This document shows, piece after piece, positions 25,105-34,418 of a stretch of 64,000 bases of DNA; position 1 is the stretch's first letter, and each line of letters starts with the position of its first letter. Position numbers and translations under genes: made by a program. The notes below the pieces were generated by a model that ran no database searches, had not been told where the DNA came from, and was given only the letters and a program-made list of their open reading frames with translations. Source of the stretch: Microcoleus vaginatus_C (GTDB lineage Bacteria; Cyanobacteriota; Cyanobacteriia; Cyanobacteriales; Microcoleaceae). The stretch lies in NCBI GenBank assembly GCA_040004035.1, contig JAMPLN010000021.1; one strand, 5' to 3'.

Positions 25105-26373
25105 ATGCGTTTTCATAAATTATTGCGAATTAGGCCGATCGCCCTTATCTCCCTAACACTCTCAATCACCTTGTTTTTGAGCCTTCACACCCCTCCCCCA
25201 ACCGTAGCCCAAAAACCGAAGATACTAGCGTTTACCGCCCTCCAGAGGCGCGGCAGCGAGTTCAGAAACAGTTTATTTGCCCTCAATGCTACCAGTTCCG
25301 CTCGCCACGAACTTACACCTAATATAGATGTTAGCGCTCCCCTAGTGTGGTCGCCCAACGGCCAGCGACTGGCTTTCGTTAGCGGATACACCGAAATCTA
25401 TACAGTCAATGCTGACGGTTCTCGACTAACTAAACAGTTTGCTGAGGGTGGTTGCAAAGCACCTAATTTTGAAATAGCTTGGTTTTCCAACAGCCAGAAA
25501 CTTGTTTTTGCCCGTTCTTGCGACGGTTTTACCTCTGATGCTCCCGGCAGCCAATCACTTTATACAAGCACCACTTCGGGCATTAAAGGAACTAAATTAG
25601 TTAGGAATTGGGAGGTAGGAGGACAGCCGCCTAAAACAGAAATTTCATCGGAATTTTACATTTCACCCGACGGCCAACAGGTAGCATTTGTCAAGGATAA
25701 AAATATCTACAAAATGAATGCCGACGGTTCGGGAATGACCAAACTAACTAAAAGTCCCGTCGAATATATATCCGAGGGAATTCAACTTGTTTGGTCGCCC
25801 GAGCGCACAAAAATTGCTTTCCTGTTCGGCGCTTATCCGAAACAGCAAATTTACACAATTAATGCCGATGGAACCAACCTCAAAAATTTGACAAACGACC
25901 CGCAACATGAGGTTTACAACGGCAAACTCTTGTGGTCGCCCGACAGCAGTCGCATTGCTTACTATTACAATAAACCTGGCGATTCATCAGGCGAACAGCA
26001 AGATATTTACCTGCTCGACATTAACCGGGGGACAGCCAAGAACCTCACCCAAAAACCCAGAAACTACGACGAAATTTCGTGGTCGCCGGATGGCAAATTT
26101 ATTGCTTTCGTCGCCGGAGAGTTCAACAATCAAAAACTCTACACAATCAATGCTGACGGGAAGCAGCTAAATCAACTAGCTACCAGGCTAAAACCGTCAG
26201 AAATTTCAGAATTAGCTTGGTCTCCTGACAGCCAGCAAATTGCTTTTATATATAATGAAACCGCAGGCGACAAAAGAAACTTGTATGTAATTAATCAGGA
26301 CGGTTCGGCATTGACTAAATTGACAAACGACAAAGATTTGTATCCTGGCAATCCGGTTTGGCAACCGCAGTAA
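25105..26373 (+). CDS. Secreted TolB-like (PD40) beta-propeller protein
   Basis: A 422-residue protein with an N-terminal signal peptide (basic start, hydrophobic core ALISLTLSITLFLSL, likely cleavage after AQK near residue 36). The rest is a six- to seven-bladed propeller of WD40-like PD40 repeats, each with W-S-P-D/N-x-x-x-I-A-F and an IYTINADGTNLKNLT-type strand. TolB proper needs an Asp-rich N-terminal domain that is absent here, so this is a free periplasmic or secreted propeller, likely protein- or sugar-binding. It converges on the O-antigen-ligase-like gene. Confidence 0.85.
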   Translation: MRFHKLLRIRPIALISLTLSITLFLSLHTPPPTVAQKPKILAFTALQRRGSEFRNSLFALNATSSARHELTPNIDVSAPLVWSPNGQRLAFVSGYTEIYTVNADGSRLTKQFAEGGCKAPNFEIAWFSNSQKLVFARSCDGFTSDAPGSQSLYTSTTSGIKGTKLVRNWEVGGQPPKTEISSEFYISPDGQQVAFVKDKNIYKMNADGSGMTKLTKSPVEYISEGIQLVWSPERTKIAFLFGAYPKQQIYTINADGTNLKNLTNDPQHEVYNGKLLWSPDSSRIAYYYNKPGDSSGEQQDIYLLDINRGTAKNLTQKPRNYDEISWSPDGKFIAFVAGEFNNQKLYTINADGKQLNQLATRLKPSEISELAWSPDSQQIAFIYNETAGDKRNLYVINQDGSALTKLTNDKDLYPGNPVWQPQ

Positions 26374-26514
26374 AGTTAAGAGCCAAAATATGCTGTAGGG
26401 GTGGGTTTTAGCACAGATAAACCCAGGAGGGCGGGCTATCTTTGCATCGCCTTGGAGGGAAAGCGGGTTACTAAACAAGAAAGAATCCACCAAACTGAAC
26501 ACTCAAAAATATTC

Positions 26515-28179
26515 TTAAATTGGGGAAGATGCAATAATTTTTTTCTCCTTTAATGGCTGGTGAACTTGCAATTCATTGGACTCAACTTCATGGTGTTTTT
26601 CATCCTGCACCTGTTTATCAATTTTGGGCAACTTTAAAATCGCCCCAGCTAAAACCCAATAATACACGGACACTGGATCTACATCCAGCGGATACCATTG
26701 AGTATTGATCGTAATAAATGCAACAAACACCCAAAAACTAGCTCCGTAACTCCGCAAACTTTTGTCCTTGACAGATCGGTAAGCTCTAAAAGTTAGAAAA
26801 GCTAAGTGTAAAAGCATGATCTGAAAACTAATCATTCCTGGATAACCGAGTTCGTAGATCAACTTAGGTTGGAAAGTTTCAATTAGCTGCGTGGTACCAA
26901 ATATTCGCGTTGAATTAGTTGCTCGTCCCACACCTCTACCAAGAGGTTTATCAATGATAAAATTGTTGCTCTGCTCGAACTGATTAAAGAGAAACTGCTG
27001 GGGCGGTGCAGCATTCCAGCGACTAACAAAACTCTCCCACCGCTGCTCGATAATTCCCGGGTTAATAGCTGCACCGACGAACAGCAGAATCGCCAGTCCT
27101 GCACCGATGGGAATAAATCGTTTTAAATTAACTAATTGACCGGTGAGAACTAGCAGGATTGCTGTAGCAAGGGGAACCATAACTAAAGCAGCTCTTTGAC
27201 CGGAAATAACTGCATTGGCAAATACTAATGCCATGCCAAATAAACCGATAACTCGCCACCAGAATGAAGGGTCGCAAAAGGCAGAGGCAAAGGTTAAAAA
27301 AGCATTAGAAATTAAAAACCACGCCCACTGCCAAGGCGCGACAAAAGTTCCCGGCAAGCGGACAAACTTGACTTCTGGACTGAACACCAAGGAACCGCCG
27401 ACAAAACATCTAGCTTCCAGCGTTGCTTTATATAATTCTGCTCCGGTCATTCCTCTGGTTCCCGCACACTTTCCACTTTGCAGCAACAGGTACTGAATCA
27501 AACCGAGAAGGCAGCAAACGATCGCCAAAACGATGTGCATTCGACTAAAAAACACCAAATCCTTCTTAGTGCGGAGCAGATAATAGGTACAAGCAATCAG
27601 CGGTATGTAACCTATCAATACTTTTAAGCCGAGAATTCCTTGCAGGATTGGTTTGTCGCCCGCCCTAGGATTGAGCTGCATCTCCCCGTTGACAAAAATT
27701 AAAGTCAGCATTGCCATCATCAACAGGATGCTGAAGGTAGAAAGCATTTGTTTGGGAATGAACAGGGGCAACTGTTTCTTTTTGCAGCTTTGAATTAGGG
27801 CGATGAGCGCTGGTATGTAGAAAGCATCTTTGGCTACTTGAAATGCAGCATTCCCGCCGCCAATTGCGTAGGTAATTGTACCACTGAAAGGTAGGTAAAT
27901 TAGAAAAGTCCACAAAGCTTGACGGGGGTATTTGTAGGAAAGCAGCAAGATGGCTGCGGCTGCGCCTCCTGCAATAGCAATCTTAGGGCCGGCTACGAAC
28001 AACAGGGGAATGCTGAGAGCAACGGTGACTAAGCAGCTTATGGCGATCGCCTGCACCAATTCATTGCGCTTTTCTGAAATTTTGCGTTTTTGTGCAGCTA
28101 CTTCTTTTTTGCTGAGCGCTGTTGTTTTTTCGCTGTGCTTGTGTTTGGATTTCTTGGATTTGCGCTTGGTTTTCAACAT
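26515..28179 (-). CDS. O-antigen ligase-like membrane protein
   Basis: About 554 residues. A Lys-rich cytoplasmic N-terminus (KTKRKSKKSKHKHSEK) is followed by some ten to twelve membrane helices and a large outer loop around residues 350-430, the layout of the Wzy/WaaL family. The frame runs to 28284, but its first 35 codons cross an ATGTAACGG-type tandem repeat. ATG 28179 begins the basic N-terminus and is the better start. It is a different, longer protein than the one at 5062-6432 and has no glycosyltransferase next to it. Confidence 0.7.
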   Translation of the reverse strand: MLKTKRKSKKSKHKHSEKTTALSKKEVAAQKRKISEKRNELVQAIAISCLVTVALSIPLLFVAGPKIAIAGGAAAAILLLSYKYPRQALWTFLIYLPFSGTITYAIGGGNAAFQVAKDAFYIPALIALIQSCKKKQLPLFIPKQMLSTFSILLMMAMLTLIFVNGEMQLNPRAGDKPILQGILGLKVLIGYIPLIACTYYLLRTKKDLVFFSRMHIVLAIVCCLLGLIQYLLLQSGKCAGTRGMTGAELYKATLEARCFVGGSLVFSPEVKFVRLPGTFVAPWQWAWFLISNAFLTFASAFCDPSFWWRVIGLFGMALVFANAVISGQRAALVMVPLATAILLVLTGQLVNLKRFIPIGAGLAILLFVGAAINPGIIEQRWESFVSRWNAAPPQQFLFNQFEQSNNFIIDKPLGRGVGRATNSTRIFGTTQLIETFQPKLIYELGYPGMISFQIMLLHLAFLTFRAYRSVKDKSLRSYGASFWVFVAFITINTQWYPLDVDPVSVYYWVLAGAILKLPKIDKQVQDEKHHEVESNELQVHQPLKEKKIIASSPI

Positions 28180-28227
28180 ATAGCAGAAGCAAGAAGGAAG
28201 AGAGAAGAAGGAAGTTCGGCAACGGAT

Positions 28228-28275
28228 TCGCTTTCGGAGGATGTAACGGATGTAACGGATGTAATGGATGTTAGT
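28228..28275. repeat. GGATGTAAC tandem repeat
   Basis: About four imperfect copies of GGATGTAAC just upstream of the membrane protein gene, flanked by GAAGGAAGA-type purine repeats at 28187-28210 and 28286-28310. Confidence 0.75.
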
Positions 28276-28448
28276 CCGATGCAAGATGGAAGAGGGAAGA
28301 AGGAAGAGGGATTTAGGAATGAAAAATAAATAAGTTGATGAGTTATCGGTTATAATGAAAAAAGTGCGCTTATTGCCATTTTCGCTCCTAGAGAGCTCAA
28401 CTCACAACGGATTTTTCTACTTAACTATTCTAACTTACTTTTAAATCC

Positions 28449-29669
28449 ATGTTTTATTCTAGTTCAATTGAGCCAGAAATGAAAAATTTTTATAAATACT
28501 TATCAGAAAATGATAAAAGAAGGTATGCAGAAGAAAGAATCTCAAAAATTAGGATGGGGTGGAATTAGCTATGTAATGCAACTTTTGGGCTGCCGCCGAA
28601 ATACCATCATCAAGGGATTAGAAGATTTAGAAAAAATGGACTCAGAGACACTAAAGAGTTCCAGGATCAGAAAGAAAGGAGGGGGAAGAAAAAGTATTCT
28701 GTCTACTCAAATCTGCATTGATGCAGCATTTTTAGAATTTTTTTAAAATCAAACAGCCGGAACCCCAATGAATGAGTTAATCAAATGGACTAATCTGACG
28801 CATAAAGAAATAGCTTCTGGACTACCAGTGGCAGGTTTTACCATTAGTCTCCCCTTAGTGGCAAAACTGTTAAAAAAGCAGGGATATGTGATGTGAAACT
28901 AAAAGCAACAAAAAACACACAATAGGAATTAATGAAAATCGGGACGCTCACTTTAAAAATATTGCGAGACTTGATACAGAGTATAAAGAAGCCAACAATC
29001 CTATTATTAGTTTTGATACATAAAAAAATAAGTTTTAGGTAATTTGTATCGTCCGGGAAACCTCTATAAAAAAGAACCTGTCACTACTTTTGATCATGAT
29101 TTTTGGAGTTTAGGTTCCGGAAAAATGCTCCCACATGGGATTTATGATTCTCAACAAAACCGAGGATATATAACATTAGGAAACAGTAAAGATACCAGTG
29201 AATTCGCCTGCCTGTGAGTCTTTAAAAAACTGGTGGAATAATTATGGAAAGGCTAGCTACCCTAACGCTAATTCTATCTTGGCTAAATATGAGGGTGGAG
29301 GTAGTAATAATGTTAATCCTTATATTTTCAAATAAGATTTCCAGAAATTAGTTTTAGTTAATGAAAGAGGAATTGACATCAGAATTGCTCATTACCATCC
29401 TTATAGATATAACTATAATCCCAGAGAACATCGACTTTTTCCTTATATTACTAGGGCCTGTCAAGGAGTAATTTTTACAGGTTTAGAATTAATAAAAGCT
29501 CGTAGAAAAAACTCAAACTAAAACGGGACTATCTGTAGCTGTAAATATCCTTAATAAAGTTTATAACAGTGGTCGAAAGGTAGCTAATAATTTCAAAGAT
29601 GCTGTGCAAATTGTTTTTGATGAATATTTGCCCAAATGGAATTATCGAGCCGTACCTCAACCCGAGTAA
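28449..29669 (+). pseudogene. Dead ISAzo13-family transposase
   Basis: Pieces of one transposase appear in order but in shifting frames. They are: ENDKRRYA and WGGISYVMQLLGCRRNTIIK then RKKGGGRKSIL (28450-28740); LPVAGFTISLPLVAKLLKKQ (28820-28890); DAHFKNIARLDTEYKEANNP then IISFDT (28950-29020); GNLYRPGKPLYKKEPVTTFD, HGIYDSQQNRGYITLGN and KNWWNNYGKASYPNAN (29040-29270); YEGGGSNN and YNPREHRLFPYITRACQGVI (29290-29480); ending DEYLPKWNYRAVPQPE. The catalytic DTKKK, GYxxxG and HRLF segments match ISAzo13 elements. Several frameshifts and stops make it inactive. Confidence 0.85.
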
Positions 29670-30213
29670 TTGATTAAGTTATTTATTTTTCATTCCTAAG
29701 TAGTGGTTTATAGTGTCATGGCTGCATTTTTTTTTATGGTCAGCTAGATTGGTCAGCGTATAATTAACCTGACTGCTCAGTAAATATTGGCAATAGTCTA
29801 GTTGGGTAAATTCCCTACAGTTCACCCTGTTTATTATGCCTCCACTATATAATAACTACTCTGAAAAATTAATTCATTCCTCCCCTAATGATATTAAAAT
29901 TTATAATATCAAGAGGTCGGGAAGTTTATCAGGGTTTATAGCTCTATCCAATGGGTCTTTCTAAGCCGCGTACGCTATCTCTAGTGTTCGTGCGTAAGTC
30001 GTAAAAAAAAGAAAATTGAAAGTTTTGGTTTTGTTCCTCAACCTAACCTACACTATTAATAATTTGTGTAAGGGGAATGTTTATTACTAACTCTCATTAT
30101 TCACGACACGGAAGTTACGGAAATACGGATAACTGTTGTTTTCCTGAGTCCTGATTCTTTCTTGCTTCTTCCTTCTTCTTTCAACGTCCCAATTCCTCGT
30201 TACTAATTCCCAA
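29670..30213. other. Spacer after the IS relic
   Basis: About 540 bp, AT-rich, with no open frame of interest. It probably contains the eroded right end of the IS and the promoter of scpB. No terminal repeat could be matched to the left side by eye. Confidence 0.35.
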
Positions 30214-30729
30214 ATGACTCGCTTAGCCACAACAATAGAAGCCATACTTTACTTAAAAGGTCAGCCAGTGTCGATCGCAGAAATTGCCGAGATTGCCAAG
30301 TGCGATCGAGCCGAAGCCGAAGACGCCATCATCGAACTCATGTCTGACTCGTCCCACCGCGACAGTGCATTAGAAGTCGTCGAAACTCCCACAGGATACA
30401 GCCTGCAACTCAGAGAAGAGTTTGCCAGTTTAATGCAAACTTTAATACCTCCAGAATTAGGTGTGGGAGCTTTGCGGACGCTGGCTGCGATCGCCCTCAA
30501 AGGCGGCATCGCTCAGCCAGATTTAGTTAACTTGCGAGGTTCAGGAGCTTACCAACAAGTGCAGGAACTTGTAGAAATGGGTTTCGTCCGCAAACGGCGA
30601 TCGGCTGAGGGGCGGTCGTATTGGTTACAAGTTACCGAGAAATTTCATCGGTACTTTCAAGTAGACCAACTGCCAAAACAATTGCAAATTGACTTTCAGG
30701 CAAATTTGTACCCAAGCAATGATGAGTAG
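30214..30729 (+). CDS. scpB: Segregation and condensation protein B
   Basis: A 171-residue ScpB, the winged-helix subunit that joins ScpA and SMC in the bacterial condensin. The start TTIEAILYLKGQPVSIAEIA and the middle LRTLAAIALKGGIAQPDLVN with YQQVQELVEMGFVRKRR are typical of the two winged-helix domains, and length is normal for cyanobacteria. It is followed 42 bp later by a DUF760 gene on the same strand. ScpA and SMC are not in the window. Confidence 0.92.
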   Translation: MTRLATTIEAILYLKGQPVSIAEIAEIAKCDRAEAEDAIIELMSDSSHRDSALEVVETPTGYSLQLREEFASLMQTLIPPELGVGALRTLAAIALKGGIAQPDLVNLRGSGAYQQVQELVEMGFVRKRRSAEGRSYWLQVTEKFHRYFQVDQLPKQLQIDFQANLYPSNDE

Positions 30730-30771
30730 TTTGAAGTACAATGTAACCAGCCAGAAATTAAGAATCGCCAA

Positions 30772-31119
30772 ATGGTTTTTCACCCTGACTTTGACACATC
30801 CAATGCCCAACAAACCGCAGTCAATCCACTGCTGAAGTACCTCCAACACCAATCGCCGGAGGTTCTAGCCCGCGTCGCCAAGTCCGTCAGCCCCGACATC
30901 AGAGAAATTATCTCTCATAACGTTCAAGGACTTGTCGGCGTTTTGCCTTCAGAAAATTTTAACGTCGAAATTACCACCGATCGCGAAAACTTAGCAGGTT
31001 TGCTAGCTTCAGCGATGATGACAGGCTATTTTTTGAGGCAAATGGAGCAAAGGATGCACCTAGAAGAAAATTTAGCAAGCACCAGCTCGATTCAACAAAA
31101 CTCACCCAAAGACAAGTAA
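30772..31119 (+). CDS. DUF760-family protein
   Basis: A 115-residue protein with the DUF760 pattern: NPLLKYLQHQSPEVLARVAK at the start, NVQGLVGVLPSENFNVEIT in the middle, then RENLAGLLASAMMTGYFLRQ and MEQRM. The family is conserved in cyanobacteria and plastids; plant members are linked to chloroplast regulation, but the biochemical role is unclear. It is probably cotranscribed with scpB. Confidence 0.85.
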   Translation: MVFHPDFDTSNAQQTAVNPLLKYLQHQSPEVLARVAKSVSPDIREIISHNVQGLVGVLPSENFNVEITTDRENLAGLLASAMMTGYFLRQMEQRMHLEENLASTSSIQQNSPKDK

Positions 31120-31444
31120 AAAGATCAACGGGTAGGGGAAGCCAGAAAGATGAAAGTTGTTCAGAAAAATCCATAATCCTGAATCGTGGAGGCACAGGGA
31201 ATAAAGAAACCGGGCTGTTAACCGGGTATCCCTCGCGCTACACCGAGGATTTTGGTGAAAAAACCCGGTTCCTGCGTCCAGGACTATAAACCATCCGATT
31301 CATCTTCCATCCTCCACCCTTGCAACTAATACCAATTTCAAAAAAGAATGCAACTGTAAATAAGCTCCAAATCCTTATGCAGTAAATCATTCTTAATTCT
31401 TTAATCGAAAATCGAAAATCGAAAATCGAAAATCGAAAATGGTA
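31120..31444. repeat. Spacer with CCGGG-type repeat and TCGAAAA heptamers
   Basis: 31205-31290 is another member of the interspersed family ending in AAACCCGGTT, with an internal GTTAACCGGGTA. 31402-31440 is a run of five TCGAAAA heptamers. No gene is seen. Confidence 0.75.
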
Positions 31445-32665
31445 TTAGCCACCGGCGGAGCTACCCGATAGGGGAAAAGCACCCGGACGTACTTTAATTT
31501 TCTGAACTTGACCCAAACGGTTAATTTCCACTTCGAGTTCTTTGCCCACAGCAGTGTTTTCCACCCGTTCTTGCACGTCCCCAGGAGTGTTAACCGCAAT
31601 TCCGTCAACTTTTTGAATGACATCTCCAGGGCGCAAGTCGGCTTTTTGAGCGGGGGAATTTTCCACGACTCGCGCCACGGCTACGCCTTGATCGAGGGTA
31701 ATTTTATTATTATCGAGCTGTTTGTTGAGTTCTGCCTTGGTGGCGGCAGTTAAGCTGACCATTTGAATGCCGAGATAGGGATGTTCGGCTTTACCTTTGG
31801 CGAATAGCTGATCGGAAACTCGTTTGGCGGTTTCGATCGGAATTGCAAATCCCAAGCCCTGAGCGTCGGCGCGAATGGCGGTATTGATGCCAATTACTTC
31901 GCCTTGGTCATTGAGCAGGGGGCCACCAGAATTGCCGGGGTTGATGGCGGCGTCGGTTTGGATGAAGCGGACTCGCTTGTCGGGGATGCCGACTTGGGAA
32001 CTAGATCGACCCGTAGCGCTGATAATGCCCACAGTCACGGTATTGTCCAGACCTAAAGGATTGCCGATCGCGATCGCCCACTGTCCCGGTACAATATTGT
32101 CCGATCGACCCAAAGCCACCTGCGGCAGTTCCTTAGCATTAATCTTAACCACAGCGACATCCGTCAGCGGATCGACTCCCTGCACCTTACCCTCAAACTC
32201 GCGGCCGTCTTTGAGCGTCACCTTGACAGTATCCGTCCCGGAGACAACGTGAGCATTAGTAACGATGCGGCCGTCCGAAGTGAGAATAAACCCGGAGCCC
32301 GTACCTCTCTTGACTCGTTCTTCCGGCTGCGGCAAATTCTCCCCAAAAAACCGACGAAACAAAGGATTTTTGAATGCTTCCGGCACTTGATTCGCCACCT
32401 TGCTTGATGCGTCAATCCGCACTACAGCCGGGCCGACTTTTTCGGCTGCTTCAGCAATAAAATTGGGATTGCTGCGATCGACTGCCCGATTTTCCTGAAC
32501 TGGAGGAGAGGGATAGGGGGGGATTTGCTGGCGTACTACTGGCAAAACCAATCCGGTTTCCAGATTGTTTGAGCCTTGCAGATAGCGATTTCCCAACCAT
32601 CCCATACCTCCGCCGATTGACAGCAGAGTCACATAAAGGGTCGCTTGCTTAAAAGATAAACTCAT
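31445..32665 (-). CDS. HtrA/Deg-family serine protease
   Basis: A 406-residue trypsin-like protease with one C-terminal PDZ domain, the layout of cyanobacterial HhoA/HhoB/HtrA. A hydrophobic N-terminal segment (residues 8-25) anchors or exports it. The catalytic triad is readable: His139 in TNAHVVSG, Asp169 in DPLTDVAVVKI and Ser246 in NPGNSGGPL. The PDZ domain covers about residues 300-395 (LRPGDVIQKVDGIAVNTPGD). It removes damaged proteins in the periplasm or thylakoid lumen. Which of the three cyanobacterial paralogues it represents cannot be decided here. Confidence 0.95.
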   Translation of the reverse strand: MSLSFKQATLYVTLLSIGGGMGWLGNRYLQGSNNLETGLVLPVVRQQIPPYPSPPVQENRAVDRSNPNFIAEAAEKVGPAVVRIDASSKVANQVPEAFKNPLFRRFFGENLPQPEERVKRGTGSGFILTSDGRIVTNAHVVSGTDTVKVTLKDGREFEGKVQGVDPLTDVAVVKINAKELPQVALGRSDNIVPGQWAIAIGNPLGLDNTVTVGIISATGRSSSQVGIPDKRVRFIQTDAAINPGNSGGPLLNDQGEVIGINTAIRADAQGLGFAIPIETAKRVSDQLFAKGKAEHPYLGIQMVSLTAATKAELNKQLDNNKITLDQGVAVARVVENSPAQKADLRPGDVIQKVDGIAVNTPGDVQERVENTAVGKELEVEINRLGQVQKIKVRPGAFPLSGSSAGG

Positions 32666-32714
32666 TTAATAACTCCCGCTAAATACCTCATCCCCGCAGA
32701 CAGGTTCCGAATCA

Positions 32715-32864
32715 AGCTTTTTTGTCTTGGCGACGGGAAGGAAGCGGGGCGGGGCGTACCGCTTCCTCAAGAACATAGCTGTTAACAGGCAGGCGCCCAT
32801 CGGCATCACAGGCAATTTTGCCGGATTTGCCAAGAGCGACTCAAACTAATAATTCTCATCCTAA
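32715..32864 (-). pseudogene. Possible frameshifted small gene upstream of htrA
   Basis: Between stops at 32841 and 32712 a minus-strand frame with coding-like codon use reads VALGKSGKIACDADGRLPVN, then SYVLEEAVRPAPLP. It has no start codon of its own. An ATG in another frame just upstream (near 32864) begins MRIISLS. Joining the two needs one frameshift and gives a ~47-residue protein. It has no recognised family. It may be a broken small gene of the htrA transcript or chance. Confidence 0.25.
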
Positions 32865-32968
32865 CTTGGCTTAGCCTGGGATTTACAGTCTGGGGGTGGC
32901 TAGAGCTTTCAAATATGCAATTTTACAGGATTTTAAAATTGTCAACTGTCCGAAAGGAATACTTTTTT

Positions 32969-33892
32969 ATGTACATAATGACTTTGAAACGCTTATTTCC
33001 GCTGATTTTTGCATTAATTTGGTCGATCGCACCCGTTGAGAAAACGGCGGCAAATACCGAGATCCCACCTGCAAATCTTCCTTTAGGTACACCTGTGGAA
33101 AACCCCGACCCAGCCCGCGATTGCCCGAGTCCGGCTATGTCTCGGTTGCGCCGCCACACGGTGGCCCAAGGCGAAACAATAGAAAGCATCGCGCGGCAGT
33201 ACAGTGTGATTCCTGCGGCGCTGATCGGGATAAATCCGATGTTGCGGGGCGGTGGAGTATCTGCTGGAAGTGCGATCGTCATTCCTCCGTACAGTGGCAT
33301 CGAGGTAGAAGTGCCTGCGGGCTGGAATTGGCAAAAACTGGCAGAAGCTTACAAAGTGCCCGCAGATTTGCTATTTGAGGCGAATGGGTGCAGGCCTTTG
33401 GGGAAAACGGTGTTTGTGCCAGCGGTGAATAGGTCGATCGGGCCTTCTATCAATCCTGATGCAACGCCATCGGTGCAAGGATTTCCGCTGCCGGCCCCAG
33501 CAGTGGAAGCTTTGCGTTACGGGCGGCAATTGCATCCGGCGCGACGCGAATTTTTTTTCCACAGCGGGGTAGATTTTTTGGCCTCGGAGGGTACGCAGGT
33601 TTTGGCGGCGGGCGAGGGGACTGTCGCCTTTGCCGGGCCGCAGGGGGATTACGGGAATTTAGTGGTGGTGAACCATGAAGCGGGGAAGCAAACGCGCTAC
33701 GCTCATTTGAAAGATATTGCAGTAAAAGTCGGTCAAAAAGTGCAGTCTGGAGAAGTTTTGGGAACTGTGGGGACGACGGGAAAACGGGACATTCCGCCAT
33801 CTCATTTGCATTTTGAAGTTCGGTACAATTCGGGTTTGGGTTGGGTTGCTGAAGACCCGCTGCTTTATTTGCAAGCGACTATTAAAAAATAG
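32969..33892 (+). CDS. LysM-M23 peptidoglycan endopeptidase
   Basis: About 307 residues. A signal peptide (LKRLFPLIFALIWSIAP) leads to a LysM domain (RRHTVAQGETIESIARQYSV, IPAALIGINPML) and then an M23 zinc endopeptidase domain: HSGVDFLASEGTQVLAAGEG with its His and Asp ligands, RYAHLKDIAVKVGQKV, and the active-site SHLHFEVRYN. It binds and cleaves peptidoglycan crosslinks during growth or division. An ATG at 32915 would add 18 residues. I chose 32969 because AGGA precedes it and the signal peptide follows. Confidence 0.9.
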   Translation: MYIMTLKRLFPLIFALIWSIAPVEKTAANTEIPPANLPLGTPVENPDPARDCPSPAMSRLRRHTVAQGETIESIARQYSVIPAALIGINPMLRGGGVSAGSAIVIPPYSGIEVEVPAGWNWQKLAEAYKVPADLLFEANGCRPLGKTVFVPAVNRSIGPSINPDATPSVQGFPLPAPAVEALRYGRQLHPARREFFFHSGVDFLASEGTQVLAAGEGTVAFAGPQGDYGNLVVVNHEAGKQTRYAHLKDIAVKVGQKVQSGEVLGTVGTTGKRDIPPSHLHFEVRYNSGLGWVAEDPLLYLQATIKK

Positions 33893-34418
33893 GATTGTTA
33901 GTGTGCTGGGGGGGTAACAACCCGCCCCAAATTTAGGCGGGGTAAGGATTGAGCTGTGTTGTGGTTAAAAAAGATAGGCAGCAGAATTATTACACGATTG
34001 CCTATTCCCAAAAATATGTTACCAACATTTTACTAGACTCAGTTACAAAAACAACTGACGCAAAACCCGTTTATTTTCCTCACAATCTTTTTGAACCTGA
34101 TAGAATCCGAGAAACAAGTAACGATCGCACTAATCGGGTTCCCATTAATCACTTATTTGTTAACAACTTATTGCCCGATCGCACATTTCTCTCAAATTCG
34201 ATCGCCCGATCAACAAAAAACCCGATCGGCGGGGCCCCAGAAACCGGGTTTTTACCAAAATACTTCGTTACAACCCACAGATTCGGCCAAAAACCCGGTT
34301 TTTTTTGTGGGAGGCGAGGGCCCAGAAACCGGGTTTTTTACGAAGATACTTGATTGTAGTCCAGAAATTCGGTAAAAACCCGGTTTCTTTGTCGGAGTCG
34401 GTAAGTCCTGACACGCCC
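33893..34418. repeat. Spacer dense in AAACCGGGTTTTT repeats
   Basis: In 34220-34395 the motif AAACCCGGTTTT or its complement occurs at least five times in alternating orientation (near 34218, 34250, 34290, 34330 and 34375), interleaved with repeated phrases such as CCAGAAACCGGGTTTTT and AATACTTCGTT / GATACTTGATT. This is a local pile-up of the interspersed palindromic family found elsewhere in the window. Open frames crossing it are not credible genes. 33910-33950 carries a small GGGCGG-type palindrome. Confidence 0.8.

Noticed and set aside
33949..34353. 134-codon open frame before the WD40-TPR gene
   Set aside because: Its last third is made of the AAACCGGG repeat family read as protein.
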